Positions 53,349 to 62,430 are shown, numbered from the stretch's first letter. The stretch: 64,000 nucleotides of DNA from Paenibacillus taiwanensis DSM 18679 (GCF_000425125.1 NZ_KE384307.1:549590-613589); one strand, 5' to 3'. The notes: a model not told the origin generated them from the letters alone. A program made the numbers and translations.

Positions 53349-55682
53349 ATGATAAACCACAACAGTTTACGCAAGTGGGGGATTGTAGGATTAGCCATTG
53401 TACAGGTTTGGTTGTTATTTGTAATTAATAAGTATCCGTATATTGGCGTGCACGTCAAGGAACAAGATCATAAATGGATCGTGTCGCGTTTTGCGACCTC
53501 AGAACAATTTGATAGGCGGAAGCTTCGTATCGGTGACCATATTATTCGTATTAATGGACATGTGCCAGAGGCGCATATGCCAGTGAAGAAATGGCATAAG
53601 CTTGAACAGGCTCGTTCTGTCATTGTGGCGCGTGGAGGAGAAATTTTGACAGTCCGGCTGGATAAGTATGATCGGCACCCGCTGTATGATTTTATGCCGA
53701 TTATAACGGAGATGGTGTTGTTTACTATCGGCTGGCTGCTGCTTAGGCGAAAAGATAGATCAACTGCGAGCCAGATGCTTGCTTGTTTGTTTTTTATGAT
53801 GGGTTTGATTTATTTGTGTTATGGCGCATCTTTACGTGGAGACGTGCTTAGTTACTGGCTCATGTTTACAGGACTGATGCTCATTCCAGTCATGTTCTTA
53901 CATTATGTATATCTTTATATTAAAGACAAGGCCAGTCTGGTACTGTCCACCAAATATATTAAAGGCTTGTACACATTTATTTTTGCATCTTCTATTGTAA
54001 AATTGGTGTATATGGTTTCAGATCGTACGTACATCGCCTATAAATTCGATAATGTGTTTACCTATTTCTTTTTTGTATTAATTGCGATTGTAAATGTACT
54101 GTGTATGTTCAGGTTATATTTTAAATATCGGCATGAACGTACTTACTTTACGTCGGCTTTAACGTTGATTTCATTTTGTGTTGGGATCGCATTTATGCCG
54201 ATTGTCAGTCTATCCTTTGTCCCTAATATTTTCACAGGACTACCCTTAGTATCTCCGCTTATATCAGGGTGGTTTGGAATTATGTTTATGATGGGGCTGG
54301 CGTGGCTCACGACATTTTACGGCTTGCATGACATAAGTGTTATTATGAAGCGTGTACTTACGATTGGTCTTATTGCTGTAGTACCGAGCGCCATTATTAT
54401 GGGATGGGACGCTCTTGTATTCGGTGACCAAGAGTCGATGATTGTTCAGGTGTTTACATTTTTATTTATTCTATTTATTGTTACCACCTTTATGTTTACG
54501 ATTGAATATTCGTGCGGCAAGCTGGAGGAAGTGTTGTTCCCGCGCAAGACAAAGCTGGATCAATCGTTAAAGCGTATAGCTTCTCGGCTTGGCTACATTC
54601 AGCATCGAGAAGACTGGAACGAAGAGGTGCTGCGTGTTATTGTGGACACCTTAACGTGTAATGCGGCTGCTATCGTTCGCAAAGACCGTCATGGTGCAAT
54701 CGACATCATTATGGAAGGTGAGATGGAGGCTGACCTACTAAAAAGACAGCTCTTAAAAGGGAATTTTCAGCATCCTTATGTGTTCTGGTTTGATATTAAT
54801 TTGGAAGTGGAAAATAGATATTATATCGTGATCGAGCGCCGCTCTTCAAAGGCAGAGCTTAATCGGGAAGAACAACAATGGATGGATCATGTTTTGACTT
54901 ATTTGTCGATTAGCTTAAATCATATTTATCGAGCCAGAGTTTTACAAAGTGAACTTACAGAACTTCAATACCATCAATCCCTTAAAAATGACACGATGGA
55001 GCAGAGCCTAGTCGCTTTATTGTTTGATATGCAGGAAAAGAATAGAGGGTTGGTAGCCCAATCGATCCAGCAGAAGGTGATGAAGCCGCTGCATGATATG
55101 GCTATTCAACTGGAGGAGACAAAAGCTTTAGTAGATTTCGAGCAGGTGCAGGCGGGGATGGAGCATATACAGCGTAATTTGGAAGATGTGAGCTTATATA
55201 TGCAGCATTTGAATTCAGGGTTGCGGCCTGCCTTGATTCAGACTGTAGGCTTGCAGCATGCATTACGATCCTGGATTGAGGGTGAGTTTGCAGAGGAGAA
55301 GCCAGTCGTACAGATGGAGATTGGCAGTGCTGACTTGCTGGAGGCTCAACCTCACGATTGGAAACGCCACGTATTCCGCATGGCTCAGGAACTGCTGCAC
55401 AATGGCAAACGGCATGCGTATGCCTCTTTACTTCAGTTGTCAATTAAGCAGGAGGATGACAATTGGGAGCTGTTGTATGTGGATGATGGGGTAGGATTTG
55501 CTACCAAAATCGCGATGGAGCCAAACGATTCTGCACATGGGCTTATGCAGCTACGAAATCGGGTGCAGCTTTTGGATGGATCGATGGAGGCGCTTTGTAT
55601 GGATGGTAGCGGCTCTAAGATCCGAATTGTTTTGCCAATGGTAAATCGTGCGAACATTTCAAGCTATACACGGGAGGACTGA
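53349..55682 (+). CDS. ComP-like sensor kinase homologue lacking the phospho-accepting histidine
   Basis: This 777-residue protein has the ComP plan: an N-terminal helix, an extracytoplasmic PDZ-like segment (RKLRIGDHIIRINGHVP), about eight more membrane helices (to about residue 395), a GAF-like region, a NarL-type dimerisation domain and a C-terminal HATPase. The HATPase keeps its N box (AQELLHNGKRHA) and DDGVGF. In the dimerisation helix, where ComP reads LARDLHD, this protein reads VAQSIQQ: Gln574 replaces the acceptor His and the following Asp is also lost, while the downstream LRPALIQTVGLQHAL is kept. No response regulator, ComX or ComQ is adjacent. It is probably an ATP-binding sensor that does not autophosphorylate. 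Confidence 0.85.
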   Translation: MINHNSLRKWGIVGLAIVQVWLLFVINKYPYIGVHVKEQDHKWIVSRFATSEQFDRRKLRIGDHIIRINGHVPEAHMPVKKWHKLEQARSVIVARGGEILTVRLDKYDRHPLYDFMPIITEMVLFTIGWLLLRRKDRSTASQMLACLFFMMGLIYLCYGASLRGDVLSYWLMFTGLMLIPVMFLHYVYLYIKDKASLVLSTKYIKGLYTFIFASSIVKLVYMVSDRTYIAYKFDNVFTYFFFVLIAIVNVLCMFRLYFKYRHERTYFTSALTLISFCVGIAFMPIVSLSFVPNIFTGLPLVSPLISGWFGIMFMMGLAWLTTFYGLHDISVIMKRVLTIGLIAVVPSAIIMGWDALVFGDQESMIVQVFTFLFILFIVTTFMFTIEYSCGKLEEVLFPRKTKLDQSLKRIASRLGYIQHREDWNEEVLRVIVDTLTCNAAAIVRKDRHGAIDIIMEGEMEADLLKRQLLKGNFQHPYVFWFDINLEVENRYYIVIERRSSKAELNREEQQWMDHVLTYLSISLNHIYRARVLQSELTELQYHQSLKNDTMEQSLVALLFDMQEKNRGLVAQSIQQKVMKPLHDMAIQLEETKALVDFEQVQAGMEHIQRNLEDVSLYMQHLNSGLRPALIQTVGLQHALRSWIEGEFAEEKPVVQMEIGSADLLEAQPHDWKRHVFRMAQELLHNGKRHAYASLLQLSIKQEDDNWELLYVDDGVGFATKIAMEPNDSAHGLMQLRNRVQLLDGSMEALCMDGSGSKIRIVLPMVNRANISSYTRED

Positions 55683-55754
55683 TTCCAGAGTTTGCGATTG
55701 CAAAGTTACGGGCATAGGTGTATATTTTGGAAATAGTGAAAGGGGCGGTATATA

Positions 55755-56963
55755 ATGAAATATTCATTTTCCTCACGGATTGAGGCCGTAAAAAGCTCGG
55801 CAGTGAGAGATATTTTAAAGCTGACACAAGGACAGGGCATTATTTCTTTTGCAGGGGGATTACCTGCGGAGGAGTGGTTTCCGATTGACGCGCTTAAATC
55901 AGCTTCGGAGGAAGTATTCCGTATGGGAACCCAAGCATTTCAGTATGGGTTGACTGAAGGTGCGACATCTTTACGGGAACGGATAGCTAAACGTATGCTG
56001 ACATATCGAAATATACCTGTTGAGCTTGATGAGATTATGATCACATCTGGATCGCAGCAATCATTGGATTTATTTGCTAAAGCGATGATTGATCCTGGTG
56101 ATGTAGTGTTAGTGGAGAATCCAACATATTTGGCCTGTTTGCAGGTGCTTCAATTGTATGGGGCAAACGTGATTGGCGTTGAAAGTGACGATTACGGGAT
56201 GATTCCAGAAGATATTGAAGCGAAGTTAAAGCAATATAAGCCTAAGTTTGTGTATGTAGTTCCAACATTTAGCAATCCGACGGGGCGGGTATGGAGTGTG
56301 GAGCGGCGTGAAGTGCTGCTGCGGTTATGTACAGAGCATGAAGTGCTCATCTTGGAGGATGATCCTTACGGAGAGCTACGGTTCAGCAACAACAAGGTGC
56401 CCAATATTGCCGCCTTGGAAGGAAATGTAGCTAATCGAATCGTTGCTTATACGAGTACATTTAGCAAGACAGTAACACCTGGCATGCGGACCGGATGGAT
56501 TATTGCAGATAAGCGTGTCATTCAACGATTGGCTCGCGGGAAGCAGTCCTCGGATTTACATTCTAGTGTTTTTGATCAACTCATCCTTAGTGAGCTGTTG
56601 GAGTCAGCGACGTTTTCTTTGGATGACCATATACACAAGTTGTCGCTTGTATATAAAGAACGAATGGAAACGATGGCCACACATCTGCAACAGGACGAGC
56701 CTTGGCGCGAGGCGGTGTGGAAAATGCCGCAAGGCGGTATGTTTTTCTGGGTGGAGCTGCCGGAAGGATTAGATGCGGAGGCGCTGCTGAAATGTGCGGT
56801 AGGCAAAGGTGTTGCGTTTGTGCCTGGTACACCATTTTTTGCAGGCGCAGCTAAACGGAATACGATGCGGCTGAATTATTCCTTTGCGGAGCCTGAGGTC
56901 ATCCACACGGGGATGGATCGTCTGGGCGAAGCTGTTGGTGAGTTTCTCGGCCGCCACGTGTAA
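55755..56963 (+). CDS. PLP-dependent aminotransferase (LysN/2-aminoadipate-type)
   Basis: This is a 402-residue fold-type I enzyme. Lys238 in TSTFSKTVTPGMRTGWI binds PLP; ITSGSQQSLDLF, PTFSNPTGR and EDDPYGELRF are conserved, and GGMFFWVELPEG and RLNYSF are near the end. This is the MocR-tail/LysN/ARO8 subgroup without a DNA-binding domain. It acts on aromatic, branched-chain or aminoadipate substrates in known members. ATG after AAAGGGGCGG. Monocistronic. Confidence 0.87.
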   Translation: MKYSFSSRIEAVKSSAVRDILKLTQGQGIISFAGGLPAEEWFPIDALKSASEEVFRMGTQAFQYGLTEGATSLRERIAKRMLTYRNIPVELDEIMITSGSQQSLDLFAKAMIDPGDVVLVENPTYLACLQVLQLYGANVIGVESDDYGMIPEDIEAKLKQYKPKFVYVVPTFSNPTGRVWSVERREVLLRLCTEHEVLILEDDPYGELRFSNNKVPNIAALEGNVANRIVAYTSTFSKTVTPGMRTGWIIADKRVIQRLARGKQSSDLHSSVFDQLILSELLESATFSLDDHIHKLSLVYKERMETMATHLQQDEPWREAVWKMPQGGMFFWVELPEGLDAEALLKCAVGKGVAFVPGTPFFAGAAKRNTMRLNYSFAEPEVIHTGMDRLGEAVGEFLGRHV

Positions 56964-56998
56964 GTGCGGCAGTTAATTAGCGTTATGTAAGCGTGCAA

Positions 56999-57053
56999 GG
57001 GGCTGTCCAGAAAGTCAGTCTAAACTGACTTGACTACGGACGCCCCGTTTTTT
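56999..57053 (+). terminator. Terminator / IS-end-like hairpin
   Basis: GGGGCTGTCC pairs with GGACGCCCC (one bulge) and inside it AGTCAGT pairs with ACTGACT around CTAA; T6 follows. The GGGGCTGTCC-AGAAAGTCAGT form is also common at the edge of IS1182-type elements, and transposase relics start just beyond it. Confidence 0.75.
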
Positions 57054-57070
57054 GAATGTTAAAAAAACAC

Positions 57071-57134
57071 AAAAACCGTCTTTTCTTGTGAAATGGAAGT
57101 TGCGACACTAACATTTCATAAAAAGACGGTTTTT
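57071..57134. repeat. Palindromic repeat enclosing a 26-base motif
   Basis: AAAAACCGTCTTTT (57071-57084) pairs perfectly with AAAAGACGGTTTTT (57121-57134); inside, TGAAATG pairs with CATTTCA. The interior AAATGGAAGTTGCGACAC-TAACATTT (57091-57116) recurs with few changes at 57975-58000, and its first 15 bases recur exactly at 57196-57210. Confidence 0.75.
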
Positions 57135-57195
57135 ATGCGTAATTAAATGACTACTACAGAACAGTACACTATGCAGTAGACTGTTGCACTAGGAG

Positions 57196-57440
57196 AAATG
57201 GAAGTTGCGATACCCAAGACGGTGCTAGCCGACGAAGGCTATGGCAGTGAGGAAAATTATTTGTATACGCTAGGGGAAGACAAAGAACCGCGGATGTGCG
57301 TCTGCTTACGACAGCTATATGAAGGAGGAAGGAGAAAACACGTCGTTACAAAAAGGACATTCGGCATGCTCCGATCTGGGGGTAGGAATGGCACGATGAC
57401 CGGTTCGTGTCCGAATGTCCGCTGCATTCGCATTAAGAAA
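57196..57440 (+). pseudogene. IS1182-type transposase remnant (fragment A)
   Basis: From 57211 the plus strand reads IPKTVLADEGYGSEENYLY, the core of IS1182-type transposases around a catalytic acid residue. Homology continues by switching frames (AYDSYMKEEG in another frame, then WHDDRFVSECP), as expected of a decayed gene. The 15 bases before it are a copy of the local 26-base motif. An 81-residue frame here is therefore not a real gene. Confidence 0.75.
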
Positions 57441-57502
57441 TAGAAAGCGATAGAGTAGAGCGCAGAGAGCGATGATAGCTGGTGGAATAGGCTGACTTTG
57501 GT

Positions 57503-57678
57503 GGACAGACGATCCGTTATGTGCGGTAAAACACGTTTTTGGTGGAGTTAGCGGACAGGATATCCGCTATTGCCTCCAAACTACCGCCAGACAGGGATGA
57601 AATATGCAAATAGCGCACCTCCTGTCCGCTAAGCGGCCTAATCATACTTGCATTCACCCTATAACGGATCTGTCGTCC
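57503..57678. repeat. Nested long palindrome (176 bp)
   Basis: The outer arms GGACAGACGATCCGTTAT (57503-57520) and ATAACGGATCTGTCGTCC (57661-57678) and the perfect inner arms TTAGCGGACAGGA (57548-57560) and TCCTGTCCGCTAA (57620-57632), plus CGCTATTGC / GCAAATAGCG, fold one element around a common centre. I recall similar GCGGACA-type intergenic palindromes as repeated elements in Paenibacillus-type genomes. No coding content. Confidence 0.75.
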
Positions 57679-57699
57679 GGTCACGTATTCCTCGCCACT

Positions 57700-57974
57700 A
57701 ACGCACCAGCATACCGATGATCCGCGCGCTCTGTACCTAAGCTGTAACGGGGTGTTTTAATGTGTGCATATCAGCTTCCGTTAAATGGAAGAAAGGGAGG
57801 AATACGCTCTGCACATCGACATATTTTTTTCATTATGATATATTTTTTTGTTTGAAAATGAGTAGTTGAGATGTGACCGTATCGCTCTATATCGTTACAG
57901 ATAGGCAGACGATGGATAGCGTGTGTTGCTAGTAGAAACTTAACGAATGGTTTCGTAGAAACCCTATTCCTGCA
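57700..57974. other. Non-coding stretch between IS relics
   Basis: No credible gene. It includes poly-T/A stretches near 57820-57855 and AACGAATGGTTTCGTAG near 57942, just before the third copy of the 26-base motif. Part of the same decayed region. Confidence 0.5.
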
Positions 57975-58110
57975 AAATGGAAGCTACGACTCCAACATTT
58001 GTGGATTCGGAGCGCAACGTCTATACGAATGAAGGAAGAGCGTATGAAAAACGGTCAATTGAAACTGGGCTACGATGTGCGGCGTATGCAGCAGCAGATG
58101 AGCGTTAGTG
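57975..58110 (+). pseudogene. IS1182-type transposase remnant (fragment B)
   Basis: After a copy of the 26-base motif (57975-58000), the plus strand encodes SATSIRMKEERMKNGQLKLGYDV, matching the IS1182 stretch [21 protein letters not shown] that comes before the region of fragment A in an intact transposase. It is thus from a second copy, or rearranged, since fragment A lies upstream. The frame soon runs into GTTAGTG short repeats (58137-58165) without homology. Confidence 0.7.
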
Positions 58111-58192
58111 GGCGCACCCATAGTACAGCTTTGCAGTTAGCGGTGTTAGTGGTGTTAGTGGTGTGCCGTGCCGCGCCGCGTGAAAGTCTGTA

Positions 58193-59200
58193 CTATGGCT
58201 TGTCAATTCGATTTGCAAGCACATCTGCATATAGCTCAAGCGCCGCAGTGCCTGCGGGCGTAAGGGTGTAGACACCTCGCTTAATACGCTCGAACCAACC
58301 GTAATAGTTGTGCCGCAAAATCGTAGCAGCATCCCCGACCCCGCTTTGCTCGCGCAGCCTTACCGGCTGATTCGGTCCATCGGCTAGCGCGGATGCCAAG
58401 CGCAGCGCCTTCTCGCGATAGGCGGTCATAAGCGGCCGCTTCGTGCTGCCGCCGACGTTATAGTCACCGCTTCGCTCACCGAATTCGCGCAGCAGCTTGC
58501 TCTGACGGGCTGCACGAACTTTGGGCTTTGGCGCAGCCTTGAGATCCTTGTCGGCATCATGAACAGCGTAGTCCGTCGTGCAGCCATCCTGTATTTCATA
58601 TGCGTATAGACGGGGATTTAAGGTTAGCGGCTTGCTTGGCGATTGGGAATGTAATTGCATCTGCATCTGATCCCTTGTGAGCGACTCCACTGTATGAACT
58701 CTATTTCTTTTATGTCCTGCTGCTTGATCAGACTGTAACCCGGTATTTTGCAGATATGAAGTTTGACTGGCCAAGCTGCCTTCCGCTAATGCTTCTGCTA
58801 TTCGTGATGGGTGGCAAAATACTTCGACAAACGGAGCTTTCTTCGCATAAAAAGTGACCGTCATCAGCCCTAAGCCAAGTCGGCGGCAGATGTCAGCGAT
58901 TGCATTCAGCCTGCGACGTCCTGCTTGTTTGCCGCGTTTCTGTTCAGCGGCAATGTAAACATCGGAAGATATTTTAAGCCGCTCCATCGCTTGCAAGAGC
59001 AGCGTTAAGTTAATGGATGCTTTCATTTCTATAATGATAGGGTGTTCTGGCATGCTAGGATGAAGCACAACAACATCGCAGTGGCGTACTTCGGCTCGCA
59101 CCTCAAATCCCCGACTTTCCCAATAGGATTTTATCGGTGCATATAAATCTGTCTCCTTACGTGTTTGTTTGCTCAAGCTACCATCGTTGGCAGAAGGCAT
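58193..59200 (-). CDS. DUF2161 PD-(D/E)XK-fold putative nuclease
   Basis: This 335-residue protein has a PD-(D/E)XK core in the N-terminal third: Glu in GFEVRAEV, Asp in HCDVVVLHP and IIIEMKAS (E-x-K), then KRGKQAGRRR and GLGLMTV. A low-complexity middle (about 150-235) is variable. The C-terminal 80 residues form a winged-helix-like module (GVGDAATILRHNYYGWFERIKRGVYTL). It matches the DUF2161 family of uncharacterised phosphodiesterases. ATG 59200 is seven bases after GGGAGGA. It borders the IS relic field and diverges from prkA. Confidence 0.8.
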   Translation of the reverse strand: MPSANDGSLSKQTRKETDLYAPIKSYWESRGFEVRAEVRHCDVVVLHPSMPEHPIIIEMKASINLTLLLQAMERLKISSDVYIAAEQKRGKQAGRRRLNAIADICRRLGLGLMTVTFYAKKAPFVEVFCHPSRIAEALAEGSLASQTSYLQNTGLQSDQAAGHKRNRVHTVESLTRDQMQMQLHSQSPSKPLTLNPRLYAYEIQDGCTTDYAVHDADKDLKAAPKPKVRAARQSKLLREFGERSGDYNVGGSTKRPLMTAYREKALRLASALADGPNQPVRLREQSGVGDAATILRHNYYGWFERIKRGVYTLTPAGTAALELYADVLANRIDKP

Positions 59201-59517
59201 GTACATTCCTCCCGTATACAGCGCATCCACGTCACACGTGTGATCAGCTTCTCATGTGTACTTGGTTTATTATAACACGCCAAGAAGAGCCCTGATTGCA
59301 CACCTGACATGATGTCCTGACAACCTTTAATGAGAAAAATTTCGAGAAACTAATCCAAAGCGCTCGCATAGGATTGTAATACACTTTATTTATTTAGTCG
59401 TTAGACAGTCATGACGAACTGTTCATTCGCGTGACAGGCGAGTTATATCCAGCGAGGGTAGACAGAGAAGGTGTTGGAGGGTAGTGTAGCAAATCGGGAG
59501 CATGGGAGGTTAGTGGG
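59201..59517. other. Divergent intergenic region
   Basis: About 315 bases between DUF2161 and prkA. A minus-strand TATAAT (complement of 59269-59274) could serve the DUF2161 gene but lacks a good -35. On the plus side no sigma-E-type pair was convincing. GGGAGG precedes prkA. Confidence 0.45.
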
Positions 59518-61413
59518 ATGGACATTTTCAAACGGATTGCTGAACATCGCGCCGAGAGCGAACGGTTAGGCTGGACCGGCACATTTAAAGAATATGTTGA
59601 ATTGCTGCGTCACGATCCTTCGCCAGCGATGACCGCTCATTCAAGGGTTTATGAGATGATCGCGTCACATGGCGTGGAAGAGGTTGATGGCCACAATCGA
59701 TATAAGTTTTTTGAAAAGGAAATTTTCGGTCTGGATCGTGCCATCGAAAAGCTGGTTGAGGAATACTTTCATTCGGCTGCCAAAAGGTTAGATGTACGTA
59801 AACGGATTTTGTTGTTAATGGGTCCAGTTAGCGGAGGAAAATCAACCATTGTCACGATGCTAAAGCGTGGTCTGGAACAGTTCACACGTCAAGAACGTGG
59901 AGCCGTATATGCGATCAAGGGCTGCCCGATGCATGAAGACCCCTTGCATTTAATTCCTAACGAATTAAGACCAGAGGTGGAGCGACTACTAGGCGTACGC
60001 ATAGAAGGAAACTTGTGCCCCTCCTGCCAGATGAGGCTGCGGACTGAATTTGAAGGAGACATTGAGCAGGTAGCGGTAGAACGAGTGTTAATCTCCGAGG
60101 AGAATCGAGTGGGAATCGGAACGTTTAGTCCGTCTGATCCGAAGTCACAGGATATTGCAGATTTGACAGGCAGTATTGACTTTTCTACAATTACCGAATT
60201 TGGCTCTGAATCAGATCCGCGTGCCTATCGCTTTGACGGGGAGTTAAACAAGGCGAATCGGGGGCTTATGGAATTTCAGGAAATGTTAAAATGTGATGAA
60301 AAATTTCTATGGAATTTGCTCTCGCTCACTCAGGAAGGCAACTTTAAGGCGGGCAGATTTGCGCTTATTTCTGCGGATGAGCTCATTATCGCCCATACGA
60401 ACGAATCTGAATACAAAGCTTTTATTTCGAATAAAAAAAATGAGGCTCTTCAGTCCCGTATGATCGTGATGCCGATCCCTTATAACCTGAAAGTAACGGA
60501 AGAAGAGAAAATATACAGCAAACTTATCAGTCAAAGTGACATGAGCCATATTCATATTGCTCCTCATGCGCTGAAGGCCTCTGCCATCTTCTCTATTTTG
60601 ACACGTCTGAAGGAAACTAAAAAGCAAGGCATGGACCTGTTGAAAAAAATGCGGATGTACGATGGGGAAGAGGTTGAAGGTTACAAAGAGAACGACTTAA
60701 AGGAGATGCAAAGTGAGTTCTCAGAGGAAGGCATGTCAGGTGTTGATCCTCGATATGTCATTAACCGCATTTCCAGTGCACTTATTAAACAAAATCTGTC
60801 GTGCATCAATGCGTTGGATGTGCTAAGAGCCATTAAGGATGGGCTGGATCAACACGCTTCCATAACTAAGGAAGAACGGGAACGTTACTTAAACTTCATT
60901 TCTGTCGCTCGCAAGGAGTACGATGGGCTAGCGAAGAAGGAAGTCCAAAAGGCGTTCGTATACTCCTTTGAAGAGTCTGCGAAAACGCTGTTCGAGAATT
61001 ATCTCGACAACATAGAAGCGTTTTGTAATTGGAAAAAAATCCGCGATCCGTTGACGGACGACGAGATGGAGCCCGATGAGCGGTTAATGCGTTCAATTGA
61101 AGAACAAATTGGTGTATCTGAAAATGCTAAAAAAGCGTTCCGTGAGGAAATATTAATCCGCTTGTCGTCCTATTCGCGAAAAGGCCGTAAATTTGACTAC
61201 AACAGCCATGACCGGTTGCGGGAAGCGATTGAGAAGAAGTTGTTTTCGGATTTGAAGGACATTGTGAAGATAACAACGTCAACGAAAACACCGGATGAGA
61301 ACCAATTGAAGCGTATTAATGAGGTATCGGCACGACTGATCGACGAACATGGATACTGCCCGACGTGCGCTAATGAGTTGCTTCGTTATGTGGGGAGCTT
61401 GTTGAATCGATAG
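59518..61413 (+). CDS. prkA: PrkA AAA+ protein (serine kinase / Lon-like protease)
   Basis: This is a 631-residue protein of standard length. The AAA+ core has Walker A GPVSGGKST at 102-110, a Cys pair in GCPMHEDPLHL and NLCPSCQMRL, GLMEFQEMLKCDEKFLW (sensor region) and the C-terminal PrkA domain ending CPTCANELLRYVG. In B. subtilis PrkA is needed for sporulation and has been described first as a kinase and later as an AAA+ protease. ATG after GGGAGG. yhbH and spoVR, often neighbours, are not here. Confidence 0.94.
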   Translation: MDIFKRIAEHRAESERLGWTGTFKEYVELLRHDPSPAMTAHSRVYEMIASHGVEEVDGHNRYKFFEKEIFGLDRAIEKLVEEYFHSAAKRLDVRKRILLLMGPVSGGKSTIVTMLKRGLEQFTRQERGAVYAIKGCPMHEDPLHLIPNELRPEVERLLGVRIEGNLCPSCQMRLRTEFEGDIEQVAVERVLISEENRVGIGTFSPSDPKSQDIADLTGSIDFSTITEFGSESDPRAYRFDGELNKANRGLMEFQEMLKCDEKFLWNLLSLTQEGNFKAGRFALISADELIIAHTNESEYKAFISNKKNEALQSRMIVMPIPYNLKVTEEEKIYSKLISQSDMSHIHIAPHALKASAIFSILTRLKETKKQGMDLLKKMRMYDGEEVEGYKENDLKEMQSEFSEEGMSGVDPRYVINRISSALIKQNLSCINALDVLRAIKDGLDQHASITKEERERYLNFISVARKEYDGLAKKEVQKAFVYSFEESAKTLFENYLDNIEAFCNWKKIRDPLTDDEMEPDERLMRSIEEQIGVSENAKKAFREEILIRLSSYSRKGRKFDYNSHDRLREAIEKKLFSDLKDIVKITTSTKTPDENQLKRINEVSARLIDEHGYCPTCANELLRYVGSLLNR

Positions 61414-61454
61414 GTTGGTCCGATAAAGGATGTGCATCGATATCGTCATCACAT

Positions 61455-61497
61455 ATAAGACAGGGAAGAAGCCCGATCGGCTTCTTCCCTGTCTTAT
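61455..61497. terminator. Bidirectional terminator
   Basis: A perfect 19-bp inverted repeat (ATAAGACAGGGAAGAAGCC and complement) with loop CGATC lies between convergent prkA and the sugar transporter. Confidence 0.92.
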
Positions 61498-61545
61498 TTA
61501 TGAATGATGTTGTACAGGATCAAATACTTATGATTGCTAAAGAGA

Positions 61546-62400
61546 TTACGCTTTCGTTAGTCCAATCATGACGCCGCCAGCAACTATTAAGAAGCAGCCT
61601 ATAATGACATAAGCCATTTGTCGTTTGGACTTCTTTTCGCCAAGTAAATAAATGCCACCTAATGTAGATAAAATAATACCTGTCTGGGATAAAGAGAAAC
61701 TAGTAGCAACACCAATCCGCGGCAAAGAGATAAGTAAGCCGAGATTACCGATTCCCCACCAAACACCCGTGAAAATGTTACGAAACGCGTATCGTGTATA
61801 AGGTTTATGCTTCCAAGTAAAGACAACCGCACCTGCAAACATACCGATAGCTTGTGGCAGCAAAACAGCCCAACCGTCAATGTTGTACCAACGTATAACG
61901 ATTACGTATCCTACGTAACCAATTGTAGATACAAGCAACGTACCCAAGCCTTTTCGAATATGCTGTTCCCCGTTGCCATCACTGTTTTTATCATTTTTAA
62001 CTGTAAATATAACACCTATCAAAATGCAGGCAATTGCAATAATGCCTAGAATTATCGCGGTTGTAGTCTTCCACTCGCCAAAGGCAAACACACCGAATGC
62101 TGTCGTGGCAAATAATTGCATTCCTGTGGAAATAGGGACTGTTCGAGAAACCCCCAGATAAGTGACGCTGCTAAATTGATTGTACTGACCCACTGACCAG
62201 AGTACACCAGAGAGGGCACCGGCAATCCAAATAACAGGTGTAAGCTCAGGCGCTTTGATGAAAAATACACCAAGTGCAAATAAAAGTGCTCCGATCGTCA
62301 TCCCGATCAGCTGGTGATGCGGTTTTCCACCGAAGTAAGAGCTGAGAAGCAGCAATGTCCCCCATGTAAAAGCAGGGATAAGGGCTAACAAAATATCCAT
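61546..62400 (-). CDS. glcU: GRP-family sugar uptake protein (GlcU-type)
   Basis: This 284-residue protein has ten membrane helices in two five-helix halves with the GRP opening LLALIPAFTWGTLLLLS, GQYNQFSSVTYLGVSRTVPIS and WWGIGNLGLLIS. The family takes up glucose or ribose by proton symport. ATG follows GAAAAGAGGAT. Upstream lie an inverted repeat and a pair of direct repeats that may be operators. The sugar (glucose or ribose) cannot be told apart from sequence alone. Confidence 0.88.
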   Translation of the reverse strand: MDILLALIPAFTWGTLLLLSSYFGGKPHHQLIGMTIGALLFALGVFFIKAPELTPVIWIAGALSGVLWSVGQYNQFSSVTYLGVSRTVPISTGMQLFATTAFGVFAFGEWKTTTAIILGIIAIACILIGVIFTVKNDKNSDGNGEQHIRKGLGTLLVSTIGYVGYVIVIRWYNIDGWAVLLPQAIGMFAGAVVFTWKHKPYTRYAFRNIFTGVWWGIGNLGLLISLPRIGVATSFSLSQTGIILSTLGGIYLLGEKKSKRQMAYVIIGCFLIVAGGVMIGLTKA

Positions 62401-62430
62401 AATTCATCCTCTTTTCAAATGTTGGAGTAT

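Noticed and set aside
55102..55443. Minus-strand frame opposite the ComP-like gene
   Set aside because: It lies opposite the conserved dimerisation and HATPase region and has no supporting signals.
57198..57443. 81-codon frame read as an intact gene
   Set aside because: Transposase homology jumps between frames inside it, so it is a relic.
57999..58271. 90-codon frame read as an intact gene
   Set aside because: Only the first 30 or so residues match a transposase; the rest is short-repeat and antisense sequence to the DUF2161 gene.
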